Translations under genes and position numbers: made by a program
Origin: an uncultured Oscillospiraceae bacterium
Lineage (GTDB): Bacteria; Bacillota; Clostridia; Oscillospirales; Oscillospiraceae
NCBI GenBank assembly: GCA_944383195.1
Contig: CALWOP010000177.1
Coordinates: 1 to 58,389, forward strand
Direction: 5' to 3'
DNA: 58,389 nucleotides
In this document: positions 57,977 to 58,389 of the stretch, piece after piece
Layout of the letters: each line of letters starts with the position of its first letter
Numbering within the stretch: the stretch's first letter is position 1
The notes under the pieces: generated by a model
Database searches by the model: none
What the model was told of the DNA's origin: nothing
What the model saw: only the letters and a program-made list of their open reading frames with translations

Positions 57977-58389
57977 ATGTATATTCTTAATTCAAGTATT
58001 ATAAATGCTATTCTTACTGAATATACCGAAAAAGTTAAATTCGGTTATAACAAAATCCCGTATGATTCGTGGAGAACCCTAAAGAAGTTAAGTAACGCCA
58101 ATACTGATTATGCAGTTAAAATAGAGAATACAGACGAAAACTCTATTCTTTACTTAACTGATACCAAAACTGATATTACCAGCGAAATTTTTGTAACAGA
58201 TGGATTCGCTTATCTTGTTAAAGAAAGGACTATTCACATGGTTGATACTAATTCTAACATCAGTGCACCTATGCCCAACAAGAGCGATAGCGTTTCTCGC
58301 AAAGGTTTTAATATGAACTTTGATTTTGGCCCTTGCGGGGACGAGGTGGCTTTCTCTCCCTATGGCTTGGCTATTCGTAATTCTAAGGG
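57977..58389 (+). CDS. Phage protein truncated by the window end
   Basis: At least 137 codons from ATG 57977, four bases after the target stop, with no stop before the window edge. The C-terminal visible part, NMNFDFGPCGDEVAFSPYGLA, resembles a family of Firmicutes phage proteins containing FDFGPC and YGxAxRN. AAAGGA followed by ATG at about 58238 could start this second domain separately. It may be a fusion of two proteins or a nested gene. Role unknown. Confidence 0.6.
   Translation, partial: MYILNSSIINAILTEYTEKVKFGYNKIPYDSWRTLKKLSNANTDYAVKIENTDENSILYLTDTKTDITSEIFVTDGFAYLVKERTIHMVDTNSNISAPMPNKSDSVSRKGFNMNFDFGPCGDEVAFSPYGLAIRNSK

Noticed and set aside
1..58389. The window as a complete circular genome
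   Set aside because: Joining the ends fuses the 57977 gene to GLAPAFVIG without the variable repeat expected before it, and replication and lysis genes are missing.

Overview
The window is a large piece of a tailed double-stranded DNA phage genome. The strong AGGAGG-type ribosome binding sites, near-consensus sigma-A/70 promoters and Firmicutes-siphophage-like virion proteins suggest a Gram-positive (Clostridia-like, probably gut) host; the host is inferred. The key to reading it is that TAG is a sense codon, almost certainly glutamine (genetic code 15). Read with the standard code the structural genes fall into fragments; read with TAG as Gln they become long tightly packed genes, and every gene I call ends in TAA or TGA. 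I saw no tRNA, release factor, DNA polymerase, helicase or endolysin gene, so this is probably not the whole genome.

Layout. (1) 1-3381, plus strand: a diversity-generating retroelement (DGR): the tail end of one variable target gene, an Avd-like gene, an adenine-rich template repeat (661-739), a structured RNA spacer and a reverse transcriptase, then a DUF4376-like protein and a membrane protein. A 42-nt palindrome acts as a terminator for both strands. (2) 3401-41317, minus strand: the virion operon, transcribed from a consensus promoter at 41.35 kb in the order zinc-finger packaging-region proteins, terminase large subunit, PD-(D/E)XK nuclease, portal, protease-scaffold fusion, decoration-like protein, capsid, connectors, tail tube, a TAG-saturated protein, a chaperone-like protein, a 2913-aa tape measure, tail-tip proteins and fibres. 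Presumed high-copy virion proteins contain no TAG; many others are full of it. (3) 41376-44683, plus: a divergent operon with a TAG-rich ORF, FolD, small Cys-rich proteins, a PARG-type macrodomain protein and a Pth2-type peptidyl-tRNA hydrolase. (4) 44.7-53.3 kb, plus: a series of mostly small, more GC-rich, nearly TAG-free genes, most with their own promoter. Seven intergenic regions carry a GC-only hairpin with a constant 8-bp stem and about 11-nt loop, most followed by a TTGCACAA/TTGTGCAA-like inverted repeat and an extended -10 promoter with a 17-bp spacer. One gene has five promoters in tandem. (5) 53.3-54.7 kb: AT-rich, mostly non-coding DNA with six CCGATCGG palindromes and one highly expressed-looking gene. 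(6) 54718-56927, minus: coiled-coil proteins, a GIY-YIG nuclease, a likely replication initiator whose 3' end runs into an iteron array, a DUF5659-like protein and a ribbon-helix-helix regulator with an operator-like palindrome. (7) 57219-58389, plus: a small gene, a DUF6273-like DGR target carrying a variable repeat, and a truncated gene.

How the parts fit. Zones 4-6 look like early or regulatory functions readable with the normal code. The virion operon needs a TAG-decoding tRNA for most products, so TAG may separate late from early expression. The DGR diversifies at least two lectin-like proteins. All functions are assigned by reading motifs by eye; no database search was run.
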